A DNA stretch of 64,000 nt from Sycobia sp. Sy_11 (GCA_018907035.1 JACCIC010000093.1:1802001-1866000), one strand, 5' to 3'; counted from the stretch's first letter, positions 12,186-26,769 are shown. Translations and numbers: made by a program. Notes: a model not told the origin generated them from the letters alone.

Positions 12186-15119
12186 CTGTGAATCCGCACT
12201 GCAATGGCCAAGTATAAAAAATATTTAACTCTTGATGAAAGTAGGTAAGGCTATACGGATGCGGACCATGCTAATGGATTTGATCCCATTATGCCGTGGC
12301 TCAATTTATAACTTTACAATGGGACAAATCTCGGTCCTCTACGAGGAGCCATATCCTGATGCTTATAGTATAGAAATTCTAGCGAGCCTTTAAAAAACGA
12401 ACGCGTTTCAGCTGCATAGGTCCTCGTCGTTATCTTACGAATTACATCAGTTTTATCGACAATATGTTTAAAACAAAAAACTAATCTTAACGTATATGTT
12501 ACAGAAGAAAATGAAAGGAAATCCGAAAAATTAATTTATTGTACCAATGCATTGGAGTTGATAGTTTATTACGATTATTTTGTTTTGGCTAATCCGCGGA
12601 CGAATAATTGTTTTAAAGCAATTACAGATCTACAAGTCTAAAATGTTTGAGCCAATCAACTGTATTTTTTAAATTTTCGATTAAAATATATATCAAATAT
12701 AATGAAATGATATAGAGTATCATTATATCTATTATAAATAATGAAAGACTTACAGATTGCAGCCTTTTCGAAATTCTACCTTATCTCTATGCTCTTTAAG
12801 GACAATAGCATCTTTTCTTAAAAATGTTTTGATAAATGTTAAAAGGACATATATATGATATGATGGAAATTCAGAGCCTTGTGCAACCTCCTCTTAATGG
12901 TAAGTAAAGTAAAGATCCACGTTAATGTATAAGCAAACAAAACCGATGCGTCAACTTCGCCATTCTACCAGCCAAAATTTGCTCTTCGATTTTTTTTTTT
13001 TTTGCCTTCGTAAAAACAATATTTTATAAGGAGCGAAGGCAGTGGCGCGCATACGGCTAAAGGGTGACTCGTTCGCTTTATTAACAGAGTCGATACTTGT
13101 GCCAGTCGTGCGTCGGCATACGATATAGCAGTATAAGCAAATGAATCGCGCGTGGAGCATTAATAACGTTGTTCCCACAGGTATACTCAGCCCGTGAGAG
13201 CGACTGACGGTGACGCAAATGCTCCTCGTAAACCCAGCCGCCGATTAGTCGACGCCAGTCGTCGTGACCTATTCTCTTTACTTTACTTTTCTCTTAAGGC
13301 TCGTAAAGAGCAGCCATGCGTAACCTTCAATTAAACGCAATATTAAGTGTAAAATTTTGGCAGAAGAAGATTAATTACGCTAAAAACGTGTATTTTAAAA
13401 ATTTAGCCAATTAATAATTTGCGATAGCGCATTCACGCAGATATTTTTTACAAGGGTCATTCAGTACAGTCTACACGCTTTACATTTATTTTATTCAGAG
13501 AATAGTTGGCGTGGCCAAGGGTTATTTATTATTATCTTTTCTAAATAATATTATGTCTCGAAAAGTAATCCCTGGTTTAATTATTTCAGATGATTAATCA
13601 TCAAGAAACTTCCGAAAATACTAAGTGAATAGTAACTGTGATTTTGTGTCTTAAATAAATAAAATTTTAGTCGCTTTCAGATGCTTATAAAACATACGAT
13701 ATTTAAGTGAGTGAATGAATTCGACTCGATATGTTTTAAAAAAGGTGATTTAATTTCTTTTACGCTTACGACTATAACTTCAAATTGTCTTAACGAAGGC
13801 TGATTAGAATCTGACTCACAAAAATTTCCTGAGAATACAATGCAAATTGATGCAATTAATGGAGGTTTGACAAGAAAAAAAAATTGGAATTTTATTGCTT
13901 GCTATAATGGCGAGAGATATGAGCATTGTGCCCTTACGCTTGGAAAGACGGAAAAAGTTTCGTAGATATAGAAATGGGCGAGTTATATTTACTAGAGAGG
14001 GCAAATCCGTAACAGCTGCTATAATAAATGTAGTTTTCAAAATGAACATAACAAATCAATAAATCTTATCCGGGGTTCAGACTAGCGTCATGTATTTGAT
14101 TCGGTTTATAGGATACGTTAGAGTTTGGGAATTCCCAAAGTTATTTTAATTTAGATATCCATTATCAACTCAATTTGTTACGCTGTAAAAAAAAACCTAC
14201 GGAGATTCTCGTCAGTATGAATTTATCAATTGTCTAAAATTTCAAAGGAAATATATATTTAATGACTTTTAAATATTCTACGCTACATTACATTAGTAAT
14301 TACGTAACAGTCTCCTGAATTCACGTTGAATGATTAGTAATAATATTAATTATATAAATTATATCTAGATAGTTAATTGATGGTAAATTTATTTAAAAAG
14401 TTAACCTTATTTATCATTTCTCTAACCGCGATATAAAAAAAGATCAGACAGTGATTTTGGTTTGAAGCTGGTACTGTTAGTTTGTTATGCTATTTCATCG
14501 CAATGTAATTTTTTTATAATTTTTCCTCTGACCGCCTAACATCATTATACTGTTATTATCTTTGAAAGGAACTAATACTTCCTTTATTATCTTTATATTA
14601 TAATAAGAAAAAGCAGATACCAAGACCTTCTTTAAGGAATAAAATTTAAAAAATATGCAACTCATAATTTCCATAAATGTATGTCCTATATAAATTATAA
14701 TTTTGTTTAGTAATTTTTATATTTTGTCACAAAATTACTATTATTCTAATTATAATAATAAAAATTAACATAAAGCAAAATTATTAAATGAAAAAGAAAA
14801 TTAATTAAAAAAATTATTAAAATTACATATGCACACGCGCGCATATACACAAACAGACTTAGATTATTCACTATTACATACTTTAAAGCATAAATAAACA
14901 TTTTATATGAAATTTATAGACTGAATATTTATAATATATCAATTATATTATATTAATTTACATTAATTTATATTTATATTTATTTCTAATAATTTGTATT
15001 AACTTATGAATACCATCAAATGACTATCACTAATCTTCTTTAATTTCTCTTTTAGGCCAACATGTTTTAATAAATTATAAAAAAAATTCCAAGTATAAAT
15101 TTTCTAACATTAATTTAAA
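12186..15119. other. intergenic DNA with a weaker GC-rich patch at 13020-13310
   Basis: Mostly AT-rich. The patch at 13020-13310 has several CpG-containing words and a pyrimidine run, but no coding frame that I can support. From 13320 to 15119 I see nothing recognisable. Confidence 0.5.
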
Positions 15120-15165
15120 ATGGATCCAGATCTATGCGGTTTCTTCGGAAGACACGACCTCTTCA
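15120..15165 (+). CDS. exon 1 of the cysteine-rich protein
   Basis: ATG followed by DPDLCGFFGRHDLF, donor A|GTAATT. Phase 1 matches exon 2, where A+AA makes Lys. Confidence 0.6.
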
Positions 15166-15553
15166 GTAATTAAAATCACTCAATCGCAAATAATAATTCA
15201 ATTAGTAACCTAAAGCGACGATCGTAAATATGAATCAGCGCGAATAACCTATATTTCAGAAAGATTGTGCGAGTGTCCCAAAAAAAATGCATGCGAACAG
15301 AAATCTTTCGTTCGTACATTATTCGAAAACTGGAAGAAAAGTAGGCAAAAAGACGACTGTAACCAAGTGTGCACAGAAGAACCAAGAGAAGATGAAGTTT
15401 GTGAAAGCTTCGAATCGGTGGATCCCTGTCAACCAACAGTACCCGACTTAAGTTGTACTGGAGTGCAGTGTTTCATTAAGGAGCAGGTACAAAATTATAC
15501 AATTTTGCTTATGTACATTTGGTTAGGGAGCATAGTTATTTAAGAAAATTTTC

Positions 15554-15609
<56 letters not shown>

Positions 15610-16587
15610 GTTCAATATCACATTAGCTATTGAAACCCAATTTAGGTAATTTATTCTCTTTGCGCATATTAAACAATTATAATGCTTTATTGTTCAAAAT
15701 TATTGTCGACGTCCTACTGCCCTAGATTAGCTTGAGGAAAATTATTTAATGTGTAATGTCTTCGTGAAATTATAAGATGAAATCAACGACAATCTAGCTG
15801 ACATTTAGACCTAGTCGATCATCAGTATTGAACTATTCACTGATCTGTATTGATGTTTCCTTCATCATAATCAATCGTTAAGTTTAGCTTCAATTTAAAT
15901 TTTATAAAGTTTAATTGTCACCCTTAGACATTATTAAAATATATTTCGACGTATTTCAGGATATTTACAATAATTTTATTATATAATTTAATTTTTCTTT
16001 GGCCAAAGAAATATTTAAATGGGAATCTAAATCATAAAGCTCAACTGACCTATTATCCAGTTTTATTTTTAGTTATTTGTAACAAGCTTGAAGTATCTTT
16101 ATTTCTCCTCGATTTCTCCTTTATTTGCCAACATTAAATCTCCAATCGATCAAAGATCGAAACAATCTAAGACTTTTAACTGAAATATATAGCTTCATTA
16201 TCGATCTCCTTATCCTCAAGTGCTTTCTCGGATCATTGTACCAGTTTGTCGATACCTCATTGATATAAATAATATTTACACATACGAGTTAAATTAAGGG
16301 TACCCTTGTTGAACCAAAAAATATTTGTTAAATTGCATACATATTGAAGAAAATAGATGCGACAATCATTATTTTGTTGACGCAAACATAATCTAATTCG
16401 AGCTACACAATCTTATTTTCAATATAGATTTACATCCTGGTTAACCTTGAATTTCGATGCTTAAAAAAATAAATTCTGCGCATAATTATTGGCAAACAGA
16501 GCTTATTCGAGCCCTGGGCATTCAATCAAAACGTCCGTAAACTCAACAATAGAATCCCCTGGCGGCGTGCTGCTGCGAGCTGAAATC

Positions 16588-16619
<32 letters not shown>

Positions 16620-16783
16620 GGTGTCCGTGCCCGCCGCCGGACTGCCCGGCGGACCCGCGCGCCCCGACCTGCGGCTGCGACCTGTGCGGGAAGAGCGGCT
16701 TCCACGGCCGGTGCTACGATCCTCGCTGCCGGGACTACGGGCACGGCCGTACGAGGGACCCCCTGCGTTTCTACAAAGCCTGA
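15120..16783 (+). CDS. cysteine-rich protein with Asp9 run, three exons, 167 aa
   Basis: Exons 15120-15165, 15260-15486 and 16553-16783 join in phase (504 nt including TGA). The product has 21 cysteines, no signal peptide and no hydrophobic segment, so it is probably intracellular. The N-terminal half is charged (LCECPKKNACEQK, then DDCNQVC). The C-terminal half starts with CCC, has nine consecutive Asp (residues 105-113), then GCPCPPPDCP and CGCDLCGKSGFHGRC, spacing that would suit metal binding or disulfides. I do not recognise the family. The last exon is strongly GC-rich compared with everything around it. Its acceptor (ACTCAACAATAG) has a poor pyrimidine tract but directly follows the in-frame TAG that bounds the reading frame, and the phase fits. 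The start ATG is the first in frame after stops, and upstream exons cannot be excluded. Confidence 0.65.
15260..15486 (+). CDS. exon 2 of the cysteine-rich protein
   Basis: Acceptor CTATATTTCAG, donor CAG|GTACAA. Encodes nine cysteines, in pairs such as CEC, CNQVC and CTGVQC, and ends in phase 0 with KEQ. An (AT)n tract follows at 15557 in the next intron. Confidence 0.7.
15557..15606. repeat. (AT)n microsatellite
   Basis: Uninterrupted AT dinucleotides in intron 2 of the cysteine-rich gene. Confidence 0.95.
16553..16783 (+). CDS. exon 3 (terminal) of the cysteine-rich protein
   Basis: 76 codons from AAT CCC CTG to TGA. Contains the (GAC)9 tract coding for Asp9 and eleven cysteines, ending DPLRFYKA. 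The same bases are open in other frames because of the GAC repeat, but only this frame gives a regular Cys pattern that joins exon 2. Confidence 0.65.
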
Positions 16784-17280
16784 ACGCACCCCCCCCCCCA
16801 TCGGGCGCCGAGAGTCGCCGGTTGGATTGCTCCTCGACGGCCACTGCTGCGAGCCGCTCGATGTCAAATGTATATATATAGTTCGAGTATTGATCGTATA
16901 TTAAGATTATCGAAGCTTATCGAGTCCTTTCTCCATATTCAGTCGACGACAATTAATGATGTCGGATTTTACAATGGTATTTGCAAATATTCGGATATGA
17001 ATAATTTTGCTTTAAGGAAGAACAGTCCACGTGAGAAGACAACTTTGAAAAAAAAGAACTTTAAAAAAAAAAGAAAACGACAGGTACTTACTTATTTTCG
17101 TTATTAATTATTTCATTTTATCTAAAAATTACAAGTATAATAAATACTTTTAATTTTCTGTAAATAGATATTTACATTGAAAAGTTTTATATTTATTGTT
17201 TTTTATGGAAAATATGTGCATAAATCAATATATTATAAAATTTGCATACATTACGAATCGTTGATGAATTTCTAAAAATA

Positions 17281-17285
<5 letters not shown>

Positions 17286-17341
<56 letters not shown>
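17286..17341. repeat. (AT)n microsatellite
   Basis: Uninterrupted AT dinucleotides. The Tyr-Ile open frames on both strands here are produced by the repeat. Confidence 0.95.
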
Positions 17342-17345
<4 letters not shown>

Positions 17346-20300
17346 ATTATTAGAAACGAAAATATTTGTTTTTAAATTCTCAGAAAATCTTACAATGTTG
17401 GCTAGATGCAATTTCCAAACATTATCAACTTGATTTTTCCCATTTCTTTTCCTCTTTATTTTATACATTTCTATACATTAGAAATTGACAAACAGAGATT
17501 ATACTTATTGATGGGATCTTCAACTGCCAAAAATGAACACAAGTTAATAGTATGTAGTAATAACGTTTCATTATCGGCCAACACAAGATAAAAGGTCTTA
17601 TTATGTGAAGTATGTTATATCTTCTATTATTATATATAAATCTATATTTATTTTATTCTATCATAGAATGTTAAAAAATAGTAATGAAAAATATTGCTTT
17701 GCGCATTAAGTCATTTATTACCGTGAAATGCGACTTTCGATGAATCGTAGAAAAATTATAGTTTTCGAAAAATTAATTATTGTTGAATAATTACCCTTAT
17801 TGTTGAATAATTGACTGTCTTATACTTATAACACGTGTAGTTTTACGTTTTTAGTATAGCAAAATGTTACTCGCTTATCAAAGCGAAGCTATATCAAAAC
17901 TGATCATAGTAGGCAATGGGCATAATGGTGCACGCTCATTTAAACTGATAACTAAAAAGAAAAACGAGTATTTATTTTATTGGTATTATTTCTTTTTATC
18001 TAATGCAGAAAATCGAAATATTTATTGCTTATGATTATTTTAAATTATATTTTCTATATAAAATGTTCAATTTTGAATGATTTTAAAAGGATACGCGATA
18101 TATAATTAATTGCAATAAATCAAGTATTAACTTCATATAATTGAGATTTTAATAATTAATAATTTATTTTAATAGCTTAAAATGTAGCAGGATTTTCGTT
18201 TAAAATTATTGTAACAATCGAGATAATTTTTTCTCGCACTCAAAGCGTAAAATACGATTTTTTACAGCTGTCTGAAGGGAGCAAAATACTATTTTTCCTC
18301 ACTGGTAAAAAAGTTTACCGCCCTTTTTCGACCAATTAGAAAGCAGGATTTTGAGTAAAGGTACCTGCGTAACATGTAGTATTTACGATGCTAGGGCTTA
18401 TGCCCCACTCGATCGCGGGTTCTACCCTTTTTTTGATAATTTGAGCTAGATATTCGATATATAAAAATAAAATAACATTGATATTCTTGAAATTTTTAAT
18501 ATAACATGATTACCATGCTTTTTAAGTGTTAAAAATTATTTTATCCTTTTTTAAAAATTAGTTTTACTTTTTAATTCTGCTTTTCATGCTGTTAAATTTG
18601 TTTTTTTTATTTTAAGATTGTATTATGAACCAATTTATAATCTTCAGTGTATTATTTTTGTTTTTTATTACAGGAGGCGAGCGAAGCCCCCATCTCTCTT
18701 TAACATACTCTCTCAATTTCAAATAAATTGTAGAAATAAGAAAAAGTCGATTTGTATTAGGATTAGAGAAATTAGTATTGTTTCAATTATATCATGTATT
18801 ATTTCTGAGTAGAAGTCATTTTGAGTCATGAAAAAAGGTCATGAAAAAAGTTATATACAATAAGTACGAATTTAATTATTAAACGATGGAAGACGATGTA
18901 AATCTATAACAAGTATGGTATAACATGTTTTGCTTGGAAAATGTATCTAATAAAAAAATTAAATTTTTTTTATTAGATATTTAAAAAACGTATAGCTGTA
19001 CATTGTTTTATTTCTAAAAGTTATATTTGTTGACTAAAATTAGTCCAAAGCCAAATAGCTTGATTCACAGTAGATAAATTGGTAACTATATATTTTTGGA
19101 TGTGCTGAATAGGAACACGATACTCAAATTCATAATACAATTATTGATCATGGTGAAATCAATAAAAAATCGGAAAAGGATTCGTAATAAAAACTTTTTG
19201 CTTTAATTTTATATGACTACCCATTTATGCTTAAAAAATCCTTCTTTAAAATAGACAACAGTATCCAAAAAAGATCACATTTTTATATATATTAAGATCG
19301 AATTTTAAAGATAAAATAGTCTTATTTATATATGCATATATATGTATGTATATATACATACATATATAAAATAAAGTAATTGCGCAAGAATAGTATTAAA
19401 ACTTTTAAATGCACCAATTATTACACTTTTATTTATACTTATATATAGTGAACTGAACTTTTATACATTTATTTTTTACTTTTTGATGTAAGATCTATAA
19501 TAATAAATAAAATTATCGTTTGGATCCCTATATAATGCATGCTTCATCAGGCATCATCAGGTTTCATCAAGCTTCATTTACATATTAATATTAAATTAAA
19601 GTGTCTTTTGATGCATGAGTATTAATATCTATAGTGCAGAATTCTATATTTAACATAAATTTTATATACAAACAATAAATTTTATACTTCGACAATATAA
19701 TGCGCAATAGTTAATGTTGAGCTATAGAATTAAAATGTAGTGCATTGATAATTTATGTTTGAAATCATTTTCAATATATTCGGTATAATTTTTAAAAGTT
19801 TTTCATATTACAATACACGATTTATAAGACGTTACATTCCATTTCATTCGCGGTCGTGATTTTATCGTATCGTACTTCTAAGATGTAGGACGCCTATCAT
19901 ATTACTGAATAGACCAAGGTGAAGCCTAAAAATAATTATTGTTTCATACTTTGAAAGAAAATCCTTCGTTTTACCTTTTTTCGTAGATTAAAATATCTAT
20001 TAATATATATATTCATATATTCAGAGACTTATATTTCGAGGAGAGCAGTAGTTTCATATGATAAATTATATTACATTCAATAATATATAGTACATTCAAA
20101 TCGCTGTTGTACATAGATTAGAGCCATCTGCAGATATATGTTTTTTCGTATTACCTAATTATTTTTATTCTAAAACTTCTTTGTCATGAATTGAATAGTA
20201 GAAATTGACTTTGCCGTATGATGTATGCATTCACGGTGCGATAGGCCATTTTAATAAAATGATAAAATTTCTACTGTTATATTTGGTGACGATAAAAATG

Positions 20301-20424
20301 AGATTCATATGTAAATGAAAATATGTATTTTCGTAAATTACTATACTAATTTAAATCTTAAGATTTCCAAATTATAATGTAAACGAGATTTAACGAAGGT
20401 ACTTATTGGTATAGAAAGGTGCTA

Positions 20425-20425
<1 letters not shown>
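17342..20425. other. AT-rich intergenic DNA, no gene recognised
   Basis: Apart from small palindromes (TATGTATGTATATATACATA at about 19345) and a short run of imperfect CATCAGG-type repeats at 19540-19575, nothing with gene or transposon character was seen. Confidence 0.5.
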
Positions 20426-20428
<3 letters not shown>

Positions 20429-20502
<74 letters not shown>

Positions 20503-20512
20503 TAAATATATA
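20429..20512. repeat. (TA)n microsatellite, interrupted
   Basis: TA dinucleotides broken by TG/CA steps. Confidence 0.9.
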
Positions 20513-20593
20513 AATCAGATAAATATAAATATTTTTTAACATAATTGATTTCGGAAATTTACATCGTTCATGCCATAAAAATATCACATATAG

Positions 20594-20595
<2 letters not shown>

Positions 20596-20641
<46 letters not shown>
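20596..20641. repeat. (TA)n microsatellite
   Basis: Uninterrupted TA dinucleotides about 90 bases from the preceding tract. Confidence 0.95.
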
Positions 20642-20643
<2 letters not shown>

Positions 20644-20956
20644 AGATATATTATTATTATTAATCTACAACTTTCGTTCAAAATAATTGATAAAAGTTTC
20701 TATTTTTACAATTTGCGTCAAAAGCTACCATAATATCTTCGTAATTAAATCGGAGTAGGGAACTCATGAGATCTACAGCACACTCCCCTATTTAGAAAGA
20801 TCTACTTTCGACTTTTTCTCTTTTGTGGAGTATACAGATACAGTATACAGATGCCCGAATCAAAGCCTTCGTATCGTATAAAAATCGAGGAAAAGATGTA
20901 GGAAAAAAAATTTAGCAAAGAGACAAGGAGAATCAGGGTGAGGCGCAGAGGTAGAC

Positions 20957-20958
<2 letters not shown>

Positions 20959-20996
<38 letters not shown>
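20959..20996. repeat. (AG)n microsatellite
   Basis: About 19 AG units shortly before the GC-rich island at 21.2 kb. Confidence 0.95.
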
Positions 20997-20998
<2 letters not shown>

Positions 20999-21219
20999 AT
21001 ATAGATGTGTATTTATTTATAATTTTGAGTGGAAGAAAAGCACCATAATGTTCATACTATGAACAATAAATTGATACGCATTAGATCTTTCGTTAATAAA
21101 TGGTCTATATCAGATTCAAAAACATGAATACCGCATAACTACGCAGTAAGCCAGTCTTATTAATAGCGCGGATAGTAACGCAGGTAAAAATAAATCAGTC
21201 CGGTAGATAAAAGAAAATA

Positions 21220-21600
21220 AACTCGCACACTCCTCGATCCATTCGATCAAACTACATATCTCATTATAACAAGCTCGCGTACAAAACGCATGGCCAGCCC
21301 CCATAAATCGAGCCCGCGTCGAGCTCTCAAGCTTCTTCGGATTGTCAGGCCTCGGCCATCCCGCTAGGCGGGGCACGCGGTTCGGCCCGAGCCCAGGAGC
21401 GCAATTATACAGGCCGCGCTGAATCGGCAGCATTCGGAAATCCGGCGCGCATCAGACTCCGTGCAGCTAGCGCTGTATATTCCGGCCTAAGCAAGTTCTA
21501 TTAGGAGGGCTCCAGCAGCTGCACGCGCGCATTCGTCGCTTTGAAGGAGTGGGAGTGCGCGCCGGAATGAACGCGTGCCAGTATGACCATAGCCTATCTA
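21220..21600. other. GC-rich island, no gene recognised
   Basis: A second abrupt GC-rich segment, with GGCCTCGGCCATCCCGCTAG near 21348 and GCAGCTGCACGCGCGC near 21513. Open frames across it are not supported by splice sites or motifs. Likely regulatory or a non-coding exon, but that is a guess. Confidence 0.45.
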
Positions 21601-22289
21601 CAATAATGATCGGGCAATAACCGGAAATTGTACAACTATATTTCTTGATTTCTTACTCTTTATCTGAGAAAATAATCTTATCTTATCGAGATATTTGTCA
21701 ATTTTTTCACTATACCATAGATAAAAGTCCGAATACTGCTTGAGATCGCCGTGGCTGTCGTTGACAGATTTTAGTATTTTTTTACCAGTTCACGCAAACG
21801 AATTCGAGGTAAGAATAATATTGTAATTTTTGTGGCTTCTTTTTTCAGAGATCAAAATAGAAAATCCGAAACCGTAAAACGTATCTATGTCGATTCGATC
21901 GCGATTCATTGTTATTCAAGACGTTCCCAATCAAGCTTGAAGCGTGGAACTCGAATGTGCTGTGATTTTATAAGGCAGACTTTGACATTCCATATAAAAA
22001 AAAGGACTGGCTTAAACATATTTAAAGAGAATATACGTAATTATAATGTCATATTATAATTATTATTGAAATTTTACAGTTTTTTAGAGGAAAATACTTA
22101 AATGTTATTATTAGAATTTAATGTGAATTTGTAAGTGTGATATTAGTGATACATTGAATCAATAAAAATATCGAGGCAAAGTATGAAACTTAAAATAAAT
22201 ACATGAAAGAAATTTGTAACACAAAGAAAAACAAAGAGAATACTGTAAAATATTAATTTATCAGAGTGTAATGTTCAATATTGATTATG

Positions 22290-22293
<4 letters not shown>

Positions 22294-22340
<47 letters not shown>
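22294..22340. repeat. (AT)n microsatellite
   Basis: Uninterrupted AT dinucleotides. Confidence 0.95.
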
Positions 22341-22342
<2 letters not shown>

Positions 22343-22902
22343 GAAATCTTCATACATATGTACCTGTTAAATAGTTTCATTTAAGAATTTTAACTGCATT
22401 GATATTAATAGATATTACCGAAAGATTTTCGTTCATACCTCAGAATTGATTAATAGTTCAATTGATCATCTATTTAAAATTTAAGCTCCCAGAGAATGAA
22501 CCAATATAATAAGGTGACCCATAATGTCGTCATAAGAATACTTTGTGTTTCAATATTTATTACATAGAAAACTCATCTAACGACTATTAGACGCGTTATT
22601 TTACGTTGTATTATATTGTACTCAAAGAAATTTTCTTATCTATTATCCATAGATACGTTATTACTCTTTCAATTATAACTTACTTATATAAGATATTTAT
22701 TCTTAATATATGTCGAAATTTTCTGGAAAAAAAAATATATTTTGTACAAAATACACGGATACATCAAACTTGCTTTTGTTAAAACCTTTTTTTCGGTTAA
22801 TTTTTCCACTAATACGGAACCACTGGTTCGGCATAAGTAGTAAATGGCATATTAAATTATACGATTTGTACATTGGAATTCGTACGAATAAATCTGCAAC
22901 AG

Positions 22903-22904
<2 letters not shown>

Positions 22905-22977
<73 letters not shown>
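22905..22977. repeat. (AT)n microsatellite
   Basis: The longest pure AT tract in the window, about 36 units. Confidence 0.95.
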
Positions 22978-22981
<4 letters not shown>

Positions 22982-25900
22982 CATTTAAAAGTCTGTGGCA
23001 ATCTTATATTTAACATTAACATCAACTTTACAGACCCTAGATTCTATTTATTTGTCTTTTATTTGTAGAAATTAGCTTGATATTATAATATACAAAAATA
23101 CTTATTAGGACTCCCAGGTATTGCAATTTAAATCATGTTCATTTCAAAATTTTAATCGATCTTCACCTTTCACTTGTAACTTTTGTTTTAAATTCTCAAT
23201 TTGACATTTTACAATTTTACATTCTCAAATCGTCAAAAGATATCAAAAAGCTTCGTATTTATTCATTTTTAACAGAATTTGACTGCTTTTCATTTTTTTA
23301 ATGTAGCAAGTTACGCAGAAATACCAACTGATTCTTAATAAACAATTACATGTTTAATAAAAGTCAATTATAACTATTCGTTGAGGCTTCCTATGCCGAA
23401 GGTGTTTTATATTCCAAAATAATGCATTTTCAGATTAAAATGGTACAAAAAATATGAGGAAAAATTGTGAATGTTAATAACAATATGTTTATACCTATTT
23501 CTTAACAATCCATCCTTAAAATATGTGTTCAAGAGGCTGAAATTCGATTAAAAACCCTTGGTGTAGCCGTATGATTTTAAATGTAAATTCATAGCGTCCG
23601 TACTAATATTTCAAATTTTAAATTCATGATTCGGTTACTAGGTTACTATTTATACATGCTATGTTTATTTTTCGATATTATGCTTATATTATCGGAAAAT
23701 TGCGTTCCTAATTCTTGCAAGTATCCATGTATGAATTGCCTGGTTCAACATGACCATTACTACTGGCGCTTGGAAATTGAATCTATTGATGGTATTTCTC
23801 AATTGATTAATGTAATTCGCTCTGTCAACTATTTCAAATTTAAATTTTTATTAATTTTCTGCTGTAAGAAGGAAATTTGTGCTTATTTATAAAAAAAAGA
23901 TACATTGGACTACAGAACCATTAGAAGCTATTATATTATTATATTTTATATAGAAAGTTATCGGTAAAATCCTAGTTAACTAAATACATTAATACATACC
24001 GAAATCTTCCAATACTTTATATAAGTAGGGACTGTGACAATAAGAAACAACAACCCAGTGTTTGAAATAATGTTTAAAATATTTAAAAAAATTTTAATTT
24101 ATTTTGATACTTAAAATTTCCTAACGTTGATTCGATATAAAAATTAATACAAATATCATATAATACATACTATATATTATAATACATTTATTAAGTTATT
24201 GATTTAAACTTCTGATATCATGACTCAGAGCCTGAGTAAACTTCAACTTTATTTTTCAATATAGCTTGTATTATGAACTAATATTTTTTTATATGAAAAC
24301 GATTCTTGGTGAACAATCACTGATTTCTTAAAATTTTTTCAGGTCTCATAAAATTTTACGATTAGGTATACATCAATTTTTTCTCCTGTGCCATAAGATT
24401 TATCGAACTATTTCCTGATAAAATTTGAAAACTTCGTGCTCAATATGCCTATATATTATGTAATTTTTTATACTACTGATGTAGTAAGGTTACTTGAAAG
24501 TCGACGAACTTCTCGCAAGGAGGCCTCCTTTATTTGTTACCGTAGCAAATTAAACCACTTCAGGGTACGCCTGACAATGCTTATAGTAATACCTCCATAT
24601 TATTTTCTAAATGTAATTAAAGAATGCAGTAGATACTAAACTTTTAACAATGTTGTATTTTGCTATGATCGTATTATAATTATGCGGTCCTTTAATTGAA
24701 ATATGATAATTAAATTTTTACGCTTTACATTAGTAATTTCAATTTTTGTATTTTTCATACCCAACAACTGACTGATATTTATTGCGTATTATTTTTAGCT
24801 TATATTTTTCGTAAAATAATTTATTACACACGTCATTGTCCTGTTTATAATTCTTTTAATGAACTATCAAACTTCTAATTTAAGCATTACTTACAAATCA
24901 AGTTTAATGTGCGAATTTAGCACAAGGATTTTTATATTATTTTTTATGATTTCTTCAGATAGAGAAGACGTGAATTTAAATGTGCTCTGCAAATAGTGGA
25001 TCCTTGGTAAAAAAAATTTCTTTACGTTTAATTTAGAAAGTCCGCGTAGAACATATTAAGCATACTTATTAGCATATTTACTTATTCATCCAAGGACCAG
25101 TAAGGTTCTTTTACAATTTAAAACAAGAGTAAATAAATAATTGTAATAATTTATTTCAGAAAAAAGACGTAATAGATATAGTTGGTAATGCAGCATAATT
25201 AAGATAAATTAATGCTTAGATGTGTAGCCCTCAGTTAATATGCATAAGCTAAATTTACAATGAAGAAATAATAAAGCAAGATTTAAAATAAGATCTAAAT
25301 ATATGGAAATATAATCGCCAGAAATTAAACTGCGAACAGAAATCAAATGAATTACTTCACATTTATAACCCACTCGGTATACGTAAATATGCAGACCTGA
25401 AATTACCGGACTCGAAATTTCGCCTTGAGAACTAAGAGACTTGTGGCTCTCGGAAAATTTGAATTTGAATCGTGACACGTGTATCTACGTAAAATAAAAG
25501 ACCTATGAGTCAAAAGAAGATTTTAACAAAGCGCAGAGAAATCACCCATGTACAAATTACGTGCTATACGCCGCGCATAATCCTCTTAACTTTCATGATC
25601 AAGGTAAACGTCTTTATTATCGATTACGGAAAATTCGAGCAGCAATGGAATTTTATTACGAAGACTGTGCAAATGCAGTTTCATTAGGTACACGACGTCA
25701 CTGTTACCAGGAATAAAAAATTCGCTGATATTAGATAGTCCCGCGCATTTGAAATTATTTTAGCGAGTCTTAAGTATTTTAACCGATTGTCTTCCTCGTA
25801 TAAAGTATTTGTATTGTATAATTGTGGAAGGATCAATGTTATACTTTGTTAGTATTACGTTTCTGATTAAGACTGTATAGAATAAAATTACCGAAGCGTG

Positions 25901-26767
25901 GACTATATATTTTTTGTGCATACGGTTACGTAAATTTATGCACATTATAAATCGTTTGCCATCTCTCTTTATTGCGTATAATTAAAGATTTTTTTTAAAA
26001 ATATTTTCCTTCGTGTTTCTTCGATGTTTTCCAAGTATGACTACGGTATTAAATTAAACTTAAAAAACACGAGTTATTGTAGCTAAGAGCAATTATTATT
26101 TATTTGTTGCTAAAATGTACTTTTATTTTATTTATTGGATAAAGTAAAAATTATCATATATATAAAAGTATGAATTACTATAATTTTAACATATAGCCCT
26201 TTTTTACAAAATTGCAACACTTTACGAATAGTATCTATAAATTTATTTGGCCGTATCTTACTCTACGTAAATGAGAGCAAACTTTGGTCTTATTACATAA
26301 AAGATAATTATAAAAATATATTATAAAAAAAATTCTTCCTTTTAAAAAATATAATTCTATTTAAGTAACTTAAATATATACATAAGTTTTTGATTAAAGG
26401 TCCTTAATAGAAAAATCCTTTTAAAATTTGAACTAAAAAGATTCAGAATTAAGTTCATCTCATCACAAAACTTATTTTTAATCAAGTTTCATGACTTCTC
26501 TTAAAGTCATATAAAATCATAAAATTCGCAATCTTTGTGAATTTTTATGAAGAGTCAGTTGATAATGAATGTGAGAATTTACGTTTAACGTTTTATTTAA
26601 GAATAGGGAAAATCGCTGTACCTAGTCAACCTTCGGCAGACAATTTTTTGTGACTACGAAAAGGATATAAAGAATAAGCGCGACTTCAATATGTCATCAA
26701 TTTTATTTACAACAAATATAAGGGAATAGTCATTTTTTAGTCTATGTATTAAAACACATACAGAGAA

Positions 26768-26769
<2 letters not shown>

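Noticed and set aside
16503..16881. Arg-rich and Val-rich open frames on both strands across the GAC repeat
   Set aside because: They are frame shadows of the (GAC)n tract and the GC-rich exon. Only the Asp frame joins the upstream exon and has a regular Cys pattern.
18370..18440. A tRNA or SINE suggested by GCGGGTTCTACCC followed by a T run
   Set aside because: The putative T-stem does not pair on its 3' side and no other cloverleaf arms are present.
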